DNA of 40,931 bases from a virus: positions 1 to 40,931 of the IMG/VR virus record IMGVR_UViG_3300042922_000652. One strand, given 5' to 3'. A program made the position numbers and the translations under genes. Positions 14,660 to 21,352 of this stretch are shown in pieces. The notes under the pieces were generated by a model. It saw only the letters and a program-made list of their open reading frames with translations, did no database searches and was not told where the DNA came from. Position 1 is the stretch's first letter. Each line of letters opens with the position of its first letter.

Positions 14660-15052
14660 ATGAAGAAAGTGATATTGGTGATTTTGATTATAACAATGGC
14701 AATAGGTTTTATGGGTTGTGAAACAGAAGCAAGCAGGGTTTCTTATAACTTATCGCAAGAGGCTGATAACTTCAATGTGATACGGCAGATAACCGTTATA
14801 AACTGTATCGAAGGTGACGTACTCTTCCAGATGACAGGCAAAATGTCTATAACGGCTGATAGGGCTGATAATCAGCTAGAAGTCATTATTGAGGATGAGA
14901 ATGGAAATTATAAGAAACATTTCATAGGATTAAGCGATAATGTCACATATGTGGTGGAGGATATGGATATCAATAACGTTTCAAAGTATAAATACACCCT
15001 TAACTATAATCCTAAAATGTGGATACCGGTTAATATTGACACAATTGATTAA
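14660..15052 (+). CDS. Phage lipoprotein, beta-sandwich type
   Basis: The protein has 130 residues. It has an N-terminal lysine pair, a hydrophobic stretch and a lipobox GFMGC with Cys20 as the lipidation site, so it should be anchored outside the membrane. The mature part has RVSYNLSQEADNFNVIRQIT, then VINCIEGDVLFQMTGKMSI and the ending KYKYTLNYNPKMW, a pattern I know from short lipoproteins of Gram-positive phages. These are candidates for superinfection exclusion. It follows GCGCAGAAAGAAGG and may be expressed early. The role is inferred. Confidence 0.75.
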   Translation: MKKVILVILIITMAIGFMGCETEASRVSYNLSQEADNFNVIRQITVINCIEGDVLFQMTGKMSITADRADNQLEVIIEDENGNYKKHFIGLSDNVTYVVEDMDINNVSKYKYTLNYNPKMWIPVNIDTID

Positions 15053-15089
15053 TTGAATTTTTAAATACATATTAGGGGGAGGAAGCACT

Positions 15090-16091
15090 ATGCAAGTTAA
15101 TACGGATGAAGTAATTCTAAGAATAACTACAGCTATGTACCATCTTCTAGACCAGATGCAGCTTAATGAGCTTAAGTCAGTACTATATATGTACTTGGGT
15201 AAGTATCAGCTGTCGGAAGAGGAAACGTCTTTATCTACCGCACTAGATGATAACTGGGATAAGGTAAATATGTTTCTGGCAACGTTGAAAATTGAAGGTA
15301 GGTCAGATAAAACCATCAAAGCATATTTGACAGAATATAAGCAATTCTTCTGTCAGATTAATAAAAATTTCAGGGATATCACAACCAATGATATTCGTAT
15401 GTACCTTGCATATTGTAAAACCACCAGGCATAACTCCGATACGACACTTAATAACCGGATACATAACCTTATGACATTGTTTAAATGGCTGCGAACCGAA
15501 GATTATATCTCGAAGGATCCAATGGATAAAATCCATGTAATTAAAACCGAGAAGAGGGTTAAGGACGTTCTCACGGATGAGCAAACAGAAATGATCCGTT
15601 GCAGTTGTGAAAAGGAGAGGGACCTTGCTATCATCGATATGATTATGAGCACCGGGATTCGCGTTGGTGAGCTAGTGAAGCTTAACCGATCAGATATTGA
15701 CTTTATGAATGGACAGTGTGTGGTATATGGCAAAGGGCGTAAAGAGAGGCCGGTTTATCTGAATGGTAAGTCTAAGGTGCATCTACTGTGGTACCTAGAG
15801 CAGAGAAAGGATAACAATCCTGCACTATTCGTAGGAGACAGGGAGCCTCATGAGAGACTTACCGAATCTGGTGTTAGGTCGATGATGCAGAGTATATGTA
15901 AAGGCAATGATATCCACCTTTATCCGCATAAACTCAGACGGACAATGGCAACTAATATGGTTGACCGTGGAGCTCCGGCGGAGTATGTACAGAAGATTCT
16001 AGGACATGCATCGGTAGAAACAACATTGCAATGTTATGTAAATCTAAGCAATAGAGCAATTAGGGAGGCGTATAGAAGATATGCTGTATAG
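15090..16091 (+). CDS. Tyrosine recombinase, XerC/XerD-like
   Basis: The protein has 333 residues with a SAM-like core-binding domain (about 55-140) and the catalytic domain with all key residues: Arg191 (GIRVGEL), Lys215, His280-x-x-Arg283 (HKLRR), His306 (LGHAS) and Tyr316. An extra 50 residues precede the usual N-terminus. It is not next to an attachment site, and the serine integrase already serves integration. A role in resolving phage multimers or in an inversion or accessory recombination is more likely. The ribosome binding site is GGGGGAGG. Confidence 0.85.
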   Translation: MQVNTDEVILRITTAMYHLLDQMQLNELKSVLYMYLGKYQLSEEETSLSTALDDNWDKVNMFLATLKIEGRSDKTIKAYLTEYKQFFCQINKNFRDITTNDIRMYLAYCKTTRHNSDTTLNNRIHNLMTLFKWLRTEDYISKDPMDKIHVIKTEKRVKDVLTDEQTEMIRCSCEKERDLAIIDMIMSTGIRVGELVKLNRSDIDFMNGQCVVYGKGRKERPVYLNGKSKVHLLWYLEQRKDNNPALFVGDREPHERLTESGVRSMMQSICKGNDIHLYPHKLRRTMATNMVDRGAPAEYVQKILGHASVETTLQCYVNLSNRAIREAYRRYAV

Positions 16092-16136
16092 CCATATAGT
16101 GTGAGGCCTATAGAGGCCAGAAGGGAGAAATGAGAA

Positions 16137-16757
16137 ATGAATTTATTAGATCAATGGAATGAGCATATAGTCAGAGGTAATCAGCTAAGTAGAGAGCTAG
16201 AAGATTTTGAAGGTATCATGCATGTAGCTGATATATCAGAAAGTAAAGTTGCTATAGCCGGTGGTGGAGGTACAACTTATATCGATAGGGTGCTTCCTCC
16301 GGATAAGATGGCGGAGATTAAAGGTATGGTTATTTCTTCTCTTGCGAATGCAAAGGCAGAGAAGGAAAGAGAGCTCAAGAAGCTTATGGGACTATGGAAG
16401 CCAGCAATCATTAAGCCAGAATTCGAAGCAGCCGTACAGGGAATGGATCAGTCAGGTAAGAAGCAGCCGGATCCGGTCGAGGAGAAGCTTACCGAGATCC
16501 TTCAGGAAGAGGCAAAACGGATTGAGGAGCTGCCGGTACCGTTAAAGCCTTCAGAGATCCTGGAGCAGAAATCAGAAGAGATTGAGAAGATGTACAAGGT
16601 CCAGATGTCAACAGTCGGAGCGATAGCTGAAAAGTACCGAGTGAAGAAAACTGATGTGAATACCTTCCTTGCAAAGCATAAGTTATTCCGGACAACACGA
16701 AAGGATGACGGCTTTTTAGATGCTAAGGTGCAGGCCAGGCAAAGCAAAGGTTGTTAA
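16137..16757 (+). CDS. Phage protein, unknown (206 aa)
   Basis: The protein starts MNLLDQWNEHIVRGNQLSRE. The middle is charged and helical (KAEKEREL onward) and the C-terminal 50 residues (VGAIAEKYRVKKTDVNTFLA) look like a small helix-turn-helix. GAAGGGAG precedes the ATG. It overlaps the following zinc protein gene by 38 bp. Possibly a DNA-binding protein of the late switch. No family is named. Confidence 0.6.
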   Translation: MNLLDQWNEHIVRGNQLSRELEDFEGIMHVADISESKVAIAGGGGTTYIDRVLPPDKMAEIKGMVISSLANAKAEKERELKKLMGLWKPAIIKPEFEAAVQGMDQSGKKQPDPVEEKLTEILQEEAKRIEELPVPLKPSEILEQKSEEIEKMYKVQMSTVGAIAEKYRVKKTDVNTFLAKHKLFRTTRKDDGFLDAKVQARQSKGC

Positions 16758-16965
16758 TAGCTTCGATGGCACGGTAACCAAGCTGAGTCCCTCAGAGCTT
16801 CGGTCGTTCGGCAAGGATGTTAATCATGAGGTATGTGCTGTTTGTGGAAAAGATATCTACTTTACAGCGCATATGACACGGAGTGATTATACATATAAGC
16901 GCAGCGGGAAGGGTGGGACAAAGTATTACTGTGGATGGAACCATTACCAGAAGGGCGGTGATTGA
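16720..16965 (+). CDS. Small zinc-binding protein (81 aa)
   Basis: The frame contains VCAVCGKDIYFTAHMTR and YYCGWNHYQK, a zinc-binding C-x2-C...H...C order. The ATG at 16720 lies within the previous gene and lacks a strong ribosome binding site, so translational coupling or a later start near residue 10 is possible. The C-terminal part is the reliable portion. Function unknown; it immediately precedes the late regulator. Confidence 0.55.
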   Translation: MLRCRPGKAKVVNSFDGTVTKLSPSELRSFGKDVNHEVCAVCGKDIYFTAHMTRSDYTYKRSGKGGTKYYCGWNHYQKGGD

Positions 16966-16968
16966 TGA

Positions 16969-17400
16969 TTGACTGATAAAGATTTATGCCAGTACAAAAT
17001 GAAGCAGTGTGAGATCGCTGAACTCGAGGTCCGGATCAATAAGCTGTTGGACAAGGAGATCACCACTGGTCACAGTACTGTGACTGGATCATCTAAGTAT
17101 TTCCCTTACACTGAATTTCGAATGGGTGTATGGGTAGATGATCCGAAGGAAGTATCTGATAGGGACAAACTAATTGCTATATACCGGGAAAGGCAGTCAG
17201 CAGCCAGAGCAGCAGTCCTGCGGATAGAGCAGTTCATTGGTGATATACCCGATAGTGAACTACGAATGATTTTCCAGTACAGGTACATAGATGGGAAGAA
17301 GCTGAGGGAAATCGCAATTCTTATAAATAGGGATTATACAGGGATATGTAAGAAAATCCATGACTATCTTAAGTTTCAAACAAATCAACAAAATATGTGA
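16969..17400 (+). CDS. Late regulator, sigma-70 region 4-like (DUF1492/ArpU type)
   Basis: The TTG start follows AAGGGCGGTGA. The protein has 143 residues with a coiled N-terminal half (CEIAELEVRINKLLDKE) and a C-terminal helix-turn-helix of the sigma region 4 kind (ELRMIFQYRYIDGKKLREIA, then NRDYTGICKKIHDYLKF). Proteins of this family sit at the end of the early region in Gram-positive phages and activate the late packaging/structural operon. The position fits, with the caveat that an accessory island of about 2.9 kb lies between it and the terminase. Confidence 0.75.
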   Translation: MTDKDLCQYKMKQCEIAELEVRINKLLDKEITTGHSTVTGSSKYFPYTEFRMGVWVDDPKEVSDRDKLIAIYRERQSAARAAVLRIEQFIGDIPDSELRMIFQYRYIDGKKLREIAILINRDYTGICKKIHDYLKFQTNQQNM

Positions 17401-17442
17401 TAAAATTTAAAGTGGAAGGTTGCCAATAGGTGACCTCCTACG

Positions 17443-17493
17443 GCTACTGGGTGTCACAGCCCGGTGGCTGCTTTCCCTCACTCCCCCGAGGGA
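17443..17493 (+). ncRNA. Structured GC-rich noncoding stretch
   Basis: Two adjacent stem-loops stand out in an otherwise AT-rich gap. GCTACTGGG (17443-17451) pairs with CCCGGTGGC (17460-17468) around an 8-base loop. TCCCTC (17474-17479) pairs with GAGGGA (17488-17493) around ACTCCCCC. No good open frame covers it. A noncoding RNA, an mRNA leader or a packaging-related site are the options. Only structure is seen. Confidence 0.4.
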
Positions 17494-17517
17494 TCCCCTC
17501 ATACGTGTTCCCCTTAT

Positions 17518-17559
17518 AAAAGGCATTCGGAAAATCAAAAAAGTACGAGTGCCTTTTTT
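17518..17559 (+). terminator. Rho-independent terminator after the early/middle operon
   Basis: AAAAGGCATTCG (17518-17529) pairs with CGAGTGCCTTTT (17546-17557), giving a 12-bp stem and a T6 tract (17554-17559). It ends transcripts of the late regulator operon. The terminator at 18397-18431 shares AAAGGCATTC and GTGCCTTTTT and a similar upstream GGATCCCC/GGAATCCCC block, so the two are probably duplicated. Confidence 0.75.
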
Positions 17560-17883
17560 GATTAATTGCTAAAGCATGTATATATAAACAAAAAATGCGC
17601 AAAATAATATCGTTCTCTATAAAAATGCAGAGGAGGGATATTAAATGCACATTTATTGTTAATGTTGACCTTCTGTTAAGCTTACAGCTGGTAATATATA
17701 TTGGCTTATATATTATCATAAATCATAACAGGAGGTCGTAAAAATTTTTAAGGGTTATCTACCCGATGCTTACAGTATTATTATTGGATAGATAACCCGA
17801 TTTTATACAAAAAATAAATATAAAATATAATACAAAAGCAATTCAGGGACTCTTCACAGCTGGTCTTTTCTTTGTAACTCCTA
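17560..17883 (+). other. AT-rich gap with hairpins and a five-codon leader
   Basis: No normal gene is visible. The stretch holds a possible leader peptide MHIYC (17645-17662) behind AGGAGGG (17631-17637), an AT stem AATATATA/TATATATT (17693-17714), an orphan AGGAGG near 17730 with no start codon at proper distance, and a perfect 10-bp stem GGGTTATCTA/TAGATAACCC (17752-17761/17789-17798) followed by GATTTTATA. It looks like the remains of regulatory or coding DNA at the entry of the accessory island. Confidence 0.45.
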
Positions 17884-17912
17884 TTGCAAATACTGTAAGA
17901 AAGTAGTAGTAT
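17884..17912 (+). promoter_or_regulatory. Promoter of accessory gene A
   Basis: TTGCAA (17884-17889), a 17-bp spacer and TAGTAT (17907-17912). The block TATTGCAAATACTGTAA is identical in the promoter at 19487-19515. It points at the gene at 17935. Confidence 0.65.
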
Positions 17913-17934
17913 TTGGATGGAAGGAGGGGATCAT

Positions 17935-18231
17935 ATGGGAAAATTGAGTTGTGTTTCTCACTATGAAGGTAACGTGGACTTCATTAACCAGATTATTGGT
18001 ACTCTTGACATAATGTGTGAAAACAAAGAATCAGAGAATTTTACTATGGGAAAGAAGTTTGGCGTTTCTAATACTTATACCATGCAATTTAATTACAGAG
18101 GGTACAACGTAGAATTCGATATAAGTGTTAAAGAAATTTTTGAGAAATGCTATAATTCAAATCAACTTGGAAGCGCAATCGATGACATAATCAAAACTAA
18201 AATAGATATCGGCTTAGCTAAAAAAATATAA
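17935..18231 (+). CDS. Accessory protein A, unknown (98 aa)
   Basis: ATG 17935 follows AAGGAGGGG; an upstream ATG at 17917 overlaps that ribosome binding site and is rejected. The protein starts MGKLSCVSHYEGNVDFINQI, is soluble, with a beta-rich middle (YTMQFNYRGYNVEFDISVKE) and a helical end. No family is recognised. It has its own promoter and terminator, which marks it as an independently transcribed moron. A role in lysogenic conversion or defence is possible but unproven. Confidence 0.65.
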   Translation: MGKLSCVSHYEGNVDFINQIIGTLDIMCENKESENFTMGKKFGVSNTYTMQFNYRGYNVEFDISVKEIFEKCYNSNQLGSAIDDIIKTKIDIGLAKKI

Positions 18232-18239
18232 AACAACGT

Positions 18240-18262
18240 AAAGCATCCTTCGGGGTGCTTTT
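18240..18262 (+). terminator. Terminator of accessory gene A
   Basis: AAAGCATCC, TTCG loop, GGGTGCTTTT: a 9-bp stem with one wobble pair and a T-run. The 21 bases at 18242-18262 are identical to 20291-20311. Confidence 0.85.
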
Positions 18263-18269
18263 CATATGT

Positions 18270-18354
18270 GGAATCGTAGCTCAATAGGCAGAGCACTGGC
18301 GCGCGCATAACAAGTACAGTGGATGTAGGTTCGACTCCTTCCGGTTCTACTCCA
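18270..18354 (+). tRNA. tRNA-like element with abnormal anticodon arm
   Basis: The parts of a cloverleaf are present: acceptor GGAATCG (18270-18276) against CGGTTCT (18342-18348) with G-U pairs, TA at 8-9, D stem GCTC/GAGC with loop AATAGGCA, and T arm GTAGG-TTCGACT-CCTTC with one mismatch. The 3' end reads A-CTCCA. The anticodon region is 24 nt instead of 17, closes only three clear pairs (CTG/CAG) and contains an alternating GCGCGC and CATAAC. It may be a decayed tRNA, a tRNA with an unusual insertion, or a tRNA mimic. An anticodon cannot be assigned. Confidence 0.45.
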
Positions 18355-18396
18355 TCATTCATTGGTGGAATCCCCCCTTATATGTTCCCATTGTGT

Positions 18397-18431
18397 AAAG
18401 GCATTCTGCGTGATCTGTAGGGTGCCTTTTT
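18397..18431 (+). terminator. Terminator after the tRNA-like element
   Basis: AAAGGCA (18397-18403) pairs with TGCCTTT (18423-18429), followed by T-rich sequence. It is related in sequence to the terminator at 17518-17559, and the preceding GGAATCCCCCC and TATATGTTCCC also recall the block before that terminator. Confidence 0.7.
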
Positions 18432-18496
18432 AGTGTTCCACAGAGGAAAAATCTCGCCATATGATAATGTTGAAATTAGATAGGAGATGTTATATA

Positions 18497-19450
18497 ATGG
18501 AAAATAAAGTCATGTATCAAGGGGGATTTATGAGACTATATAATATTTATTTTTTATGTAAGAAAAACATTGATCTGATTAAGGATTTCCAACTGCCCCC
18601 ATCGAAAGATGGAAATGGCAGAGATATATTCAAATTTAATAACTGGAAACAAGTTAAAAATATTCTTAATGAACTATATACGGTAAATGGCTTAGAGGAT
18701 TCTGTGAGAAAGGTCTATGAGAGTCTAGACCCCATAACGAGAGATGCAGCAATCCCAATTATCAGCACAGGCGTGAAAAATACATTGGTTAATAACCAAA
18801 CTACATTAATTGAAAAAATGCAGACAATAATTGAACTATACGAAAGTATGGGAAATGGAGTTTCAGGTACAGGGATCGATGTTAAGCTACCTAAGTGTTC
18901 AGGTTTGAAGGAATACATAAATTATCTAAAAGAGATAGACTTTGTGTTTACACAATGTCCGTTTCTGCGTTCGAAAGACGAAGCCATTGTATTCAACACA
19001 GTTGATGTTGGTTCTATTTGGTTGACATTTGCTATTGTTGCTGGAACGAGTTTTTATATTCTAAATAACTTAGCTGGATTAATGAAGCAAGCGGTAGCGA
19101 TCAAATCTAATATATTAACATACAAACAACAAGAAGAACAATTACATGCAATGAGAAATAAAAATGAGATCTCAGACGAAGTGATACAAACCTTTAAGAA
19201 ATTAAAGGATGATATTCTAAAAGATGCGGTTCACGCTTTGGAAGATAAAGAGTCTCCGCTGGCAGATGGTGAAGAAATTGATAAAGCTGCAAAATCAATT
19301 GAAAAGTTGATCTTGCTTATGGACAAAGGTGTAGAAATACAATCATCCATTGAAACACCTGCAGAAGTTAAAATATTGTTCCCAATGCAAGAAACTCAGC
19401 CATTATTGATAGAGGATATAATAAAACTGCTAGAAATGAAAAAAGAATAG
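18497..19450 (+). CDS. Accessory protein B, membrane-associated, unknown (317 aa)
   Basis: ATG 18497 is preferred because TAGGAGAT precedes it; an in-frame ATG at 18461 has no ribosome binding site. The protein has a helical N-terminal part, the segment EAIVFNTVDVGSIWLTFAI followed by VAGTSFYILNNLAGL (about residues 160-195, one likely membrane segment), and a long charged coiled-coil-like region (KQQEEQLHAMRNKNEISDEV). No family is recognised. Base composition is more AT-rich than the structural genes, as for a recently gained gene. The layout (sensor-like helical part, one hydrophobic segment, coiled coil) and its place in the moron island make it a candidate defence or exclusion protein. 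This is inference only. Confidence 0.7.
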   Translation: MENKVMYQGGFMRLYNIYFLCKKNIDLIKDFQLPPSKDGNGRDIFKFNNWKQVKNILNELYTVNGLEDSVRKVYESLDPITRDAAIPIISTGVKNTLVNNQTTLIEKMQTIIELYESMGNGVSGTGIDVKLPKCSGLKEYINYLKEIDFVFTQCPFLRSKDEAIVFNTVDVGSIWLTFAIVAGTSFYILNNLAGLMKQAVAIKSNILTYKQQEEQLHAMRNKNEISDEVIQTFKKLKDDILKDAVHALEDKESPLADGEEIDKAAKSIEKLILLMDKGVEIQSSIETPAEVKILFPMQETQPLLIEDIIKLLEMKKE

Positions 19451-19486
19451 CATATCTTTAAAGAGTTTTCTCACATCCTGTTATTA

Positions 19487-19515
19487 TTGCAAATACTGTA
19501 ATAATGTGGTATAAT
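19487..19515 (+). promoter_or_regulatory. Promoter of accessory gene C
   Basis: TTGCAA (19487-19492), a 17-bp spacer and TATAAT (19510-19515). It shares TATTGCAAATACTGTAA with the promoter of gene A. The -10 is perfect, so gene C can be expressed in the lysogen. Confidence 0.75.
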
Positions 19516-19538
19516 TTGGAATGAATGGAGGCGTTTAA

Positions 19539-20285
19539 ATGAATAATGAACCGAGACTTTTACCAAATGGGCATTATGCTTACCCGTTTTATGTTTTTTA
19601 CAAATTCCAAACAAAAAGCATTTTAAAAGATCTGCAAGGCAGAGGACATATATATATGAAAAACCTTGATTACTTTATTAAGCTCGAACAAACAACGGGT
19701 GACGACAACATAGGTGACGCGAAAGAAGCTTTATCTTTTCGTTCTTCATTAAAATTAGAATATAATGGAAACCAAATCATTGATTTGGGAACATGCGATG
19801 TCAGGCTGGGAAGCGAAATTAAAAAGCCAGTATATTGTCTTACATGCATAGATATTTTAGACTACATAACAGAAACAACTCAAACAACAATAGAATGCGT
19901 ACCTGCTTTTGACAATAATATTATAGATGGATTCAAAAAAGAGGATGAAGAACTTTACGTCCTTATCATTGACGCTGTCTCATTCCAAAATAAAATCAAA
20001 CAATACTTAGACGAAAACTATATAAAATACAAATGCAATTTTGTTGAATACAGAGACACAAATATTTTCTATCGAAAGGACGAGCATATATCGTTCAATG
20101 GGCCGTTTCATAAAAGACAGAAATTTGCATACCAAAAAGAATTTAGATACATTATTGACAAACAAATAGAAGATGAAGAATGTTTTGAAATCTGTATAGG
20201 GGATATATCAGATATATCACACCTCTGTAAAGCAGAAGAGTTATTGCAAAACAAATATAAATATATTCTTGAGTTAAACAATTAA
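19539..20285 (+). CDS. Accessory protein C, DUF2971-like (248 aa)
   Basis: The ATG follows ATGGAGGCG. The N-terminal part has FYVFYKFQTKSILKDLQGRG and HIYMKNLDYF then DDNIGDAKE. The C-terminal part has HKRQKFAYQKEFRYIID. This order (an N-terminal 'K-[x]-L-x-G-IYM-L-YF' block and a late 'F-Y-KEFR' block) resembles DUF2971-type proteins, seen singly in phages and defence islands and without a settled activity. I make this assignment by eye and with low certainty. No catalytic residues can be named. It has its own promoter and terminator and an AT-rich codon use. Confidence 0.65.
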   Translation: MNNEPRLLPNGHYAYPFYVFYKFQTKSILKDLQGRGHIYMKNLDYFIKLEQTTGDDNIGDAKEALSFRSSLKLEYNGNQIIDLGTCDVRLGSEIKKPVYCLTCIDILDYITETTQTTIECVPAFDNNIIDGFKKEDEELYVLIIDAVSFQNKIKQYLDENYIKYKCNFVEYRDTNIFYRKDEHISFNGPFHKRQKFAYQKEFRYIIDKQIEDEECFEICIGDISDISHLCKAEELLQNKYKYILELNN

Positions 20286-20290
20286 AAGAG

Positions 20291-20311
20291 AGCATCCTTC
20301 GGGGTGCTTTT
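20291..20311 (+). terminator. Terminator of accessory gene C
   Basis: AGCATCC-TTCG-GGGTGCT followed by TTT; identical over 21 bases to 18242-18262. It closes the island just before the packaging genes. Confidence 0.85.
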
Positions 20312-20385
20312 CTATTGCATAAAAGCGGTGGGGAGAAAAAATTTTTAACATGTGATACCATCATCCTGAGAAGGGAGGTGGACGC

Positions 20386-20577
20386 ATGTCTAAAACTGAA
20401 CTCATAAAACATTATGAAAATGAGATTGCAAAAACTAATACAAAAATAATCGGCCTGTTGAGAAGCAGAAGGATACTAGGCAATCTTCCAATCATAGCCG
20501 AGCTTATGCAGTACGTATTAAAGAATAAGAACGTATATCTGCGCAATCTGAAGCAAGCAGAAAGAGAGTCCCAATAA
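20386..20577 (+). CDS. Phage protein, unknown (63 aa)
   Basis: A helical basic protein, MSKTELIKHYENEIAKTNTK to QAERESQ, after AAGGGAGGTGG. It is located directly upstream of the terminase small subunit, where Gram-positive phages often carry a small gene. Its function is unknown. Confidence 0.6.
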   Translation: MSKTELIKHYENEIAKTNTKIIGLLRSRRILGNLPIIAELMQYVLKNKNVYLRNLKQAERESQ

Positions 20578-20626
20578 GTGGCTCTTTTCTTATAACCAAA
20601 ACAAACACGATTGAGAGGTGGGATGC

Positions 20627-21352
20627 ATGGCAAGAGCACCGGATGAAAGATATAGCGAAGCATATAATCTCTTCCGATCCGGAAAGAAATTAATTGAAAT
20701 AGCTAATCAATTAAATCTCCCGGAAGGCACAGTTCGCCGGTGGAAGAGTACTCATAAATGGGATAGCGAACGCTCGGATAAGAAAAGCGAACGTTCGGAT
20801 AAGAATAAAGGTGGTCAGCCTGGTAATAAAAACGCTGTGGGTAATAAAGGCGGTGCAGCTCCGGGAGAAAATAAGAACGCTGAGAAGTATGGCTTCTTCT
20901 CGAAGTACCTTCCACCTGAGACAAAAGAGATATTCGATGCAGTAGCTCAAGCAGATCCACTTGATTTGCTATGGCACCAGATACAGCTCGCCTATGCGGC
21001 TATTGTGAGGGCCCAGCAGATTGCATATGTTAAAGACCAAACTGATATGTCAAAGACTAAGATACAACAAAAGGATGGTGATACCGTCACCGAAGAACGC
21101 TGGGAGGTTCAATTTGCCTGGGACAAGCAATCTAACTTTATGAAGGCGCAGGCTAGAGCGCAGGGAGAGCTAAGGTCCATGATTAAGCAATACGATGAAA
21201 TGCTGCATAATAACTGGGATCTAGCAACAGAGGAACAGAAGCGGCGCATCGCACTGATAAAGGCTCAGACTGATAAGATGTCAGGTACAGATAACCAAGC
21301 CGAGCTTAAGCGGTTAGATGAAGTCCTCGGAGAGATTAAGGGGGTTGTCTAG
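20627..21352 (+). CDS. terS: Terminase small subunit
   Basis: ATG 20627 is used with GAGAGGTGGG; it starts MARAPDERYSEAYNLFRSGK. The N-terminal helix-turn-helix (about 15-45, KLIEIANQLNLPEGTVRRWK) recognises packaging DNA, and is followed by a basic low-complexity linker (KSERSDKNKGGQPGNKN) and a helical oligomerisation part. The organisation matches the PBSX-type small terminase family. The stop is directly followed by the large subunit ATG. The cognate pac/cos site is not identified; the structured region 17443-17493 or sequence inside this gene are options. Confidence 0.88.
   Translation: MARAPDERYSEAYNLFRSGKKLIEIANQLNLPEGTVRRWKSTHKWDSERSDKKSERSDKNKGGQPGNKNAVGNKGGAAPGENKNAEKYGFFSKYLPPETKEIFDAVAQADPLDLLWHQIQLAYAAIVRAQQIAYVKDQTDMSKTKIQQKDGDTVTEERWEVQFAWDKQSNFMKAQARAQGELRSMIKQYDEMLHNNWDLATEEQKRRIALIKAQTDKMSGTDNQAELKRLDEVLGEIKGVV

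Noticed and set aside
17444-17719. Minus-strand 91-residue open frame in the noncoding stretch
   Set aside because: It crosses the hairpins and the terminator and shows no start signals or domain pattern.
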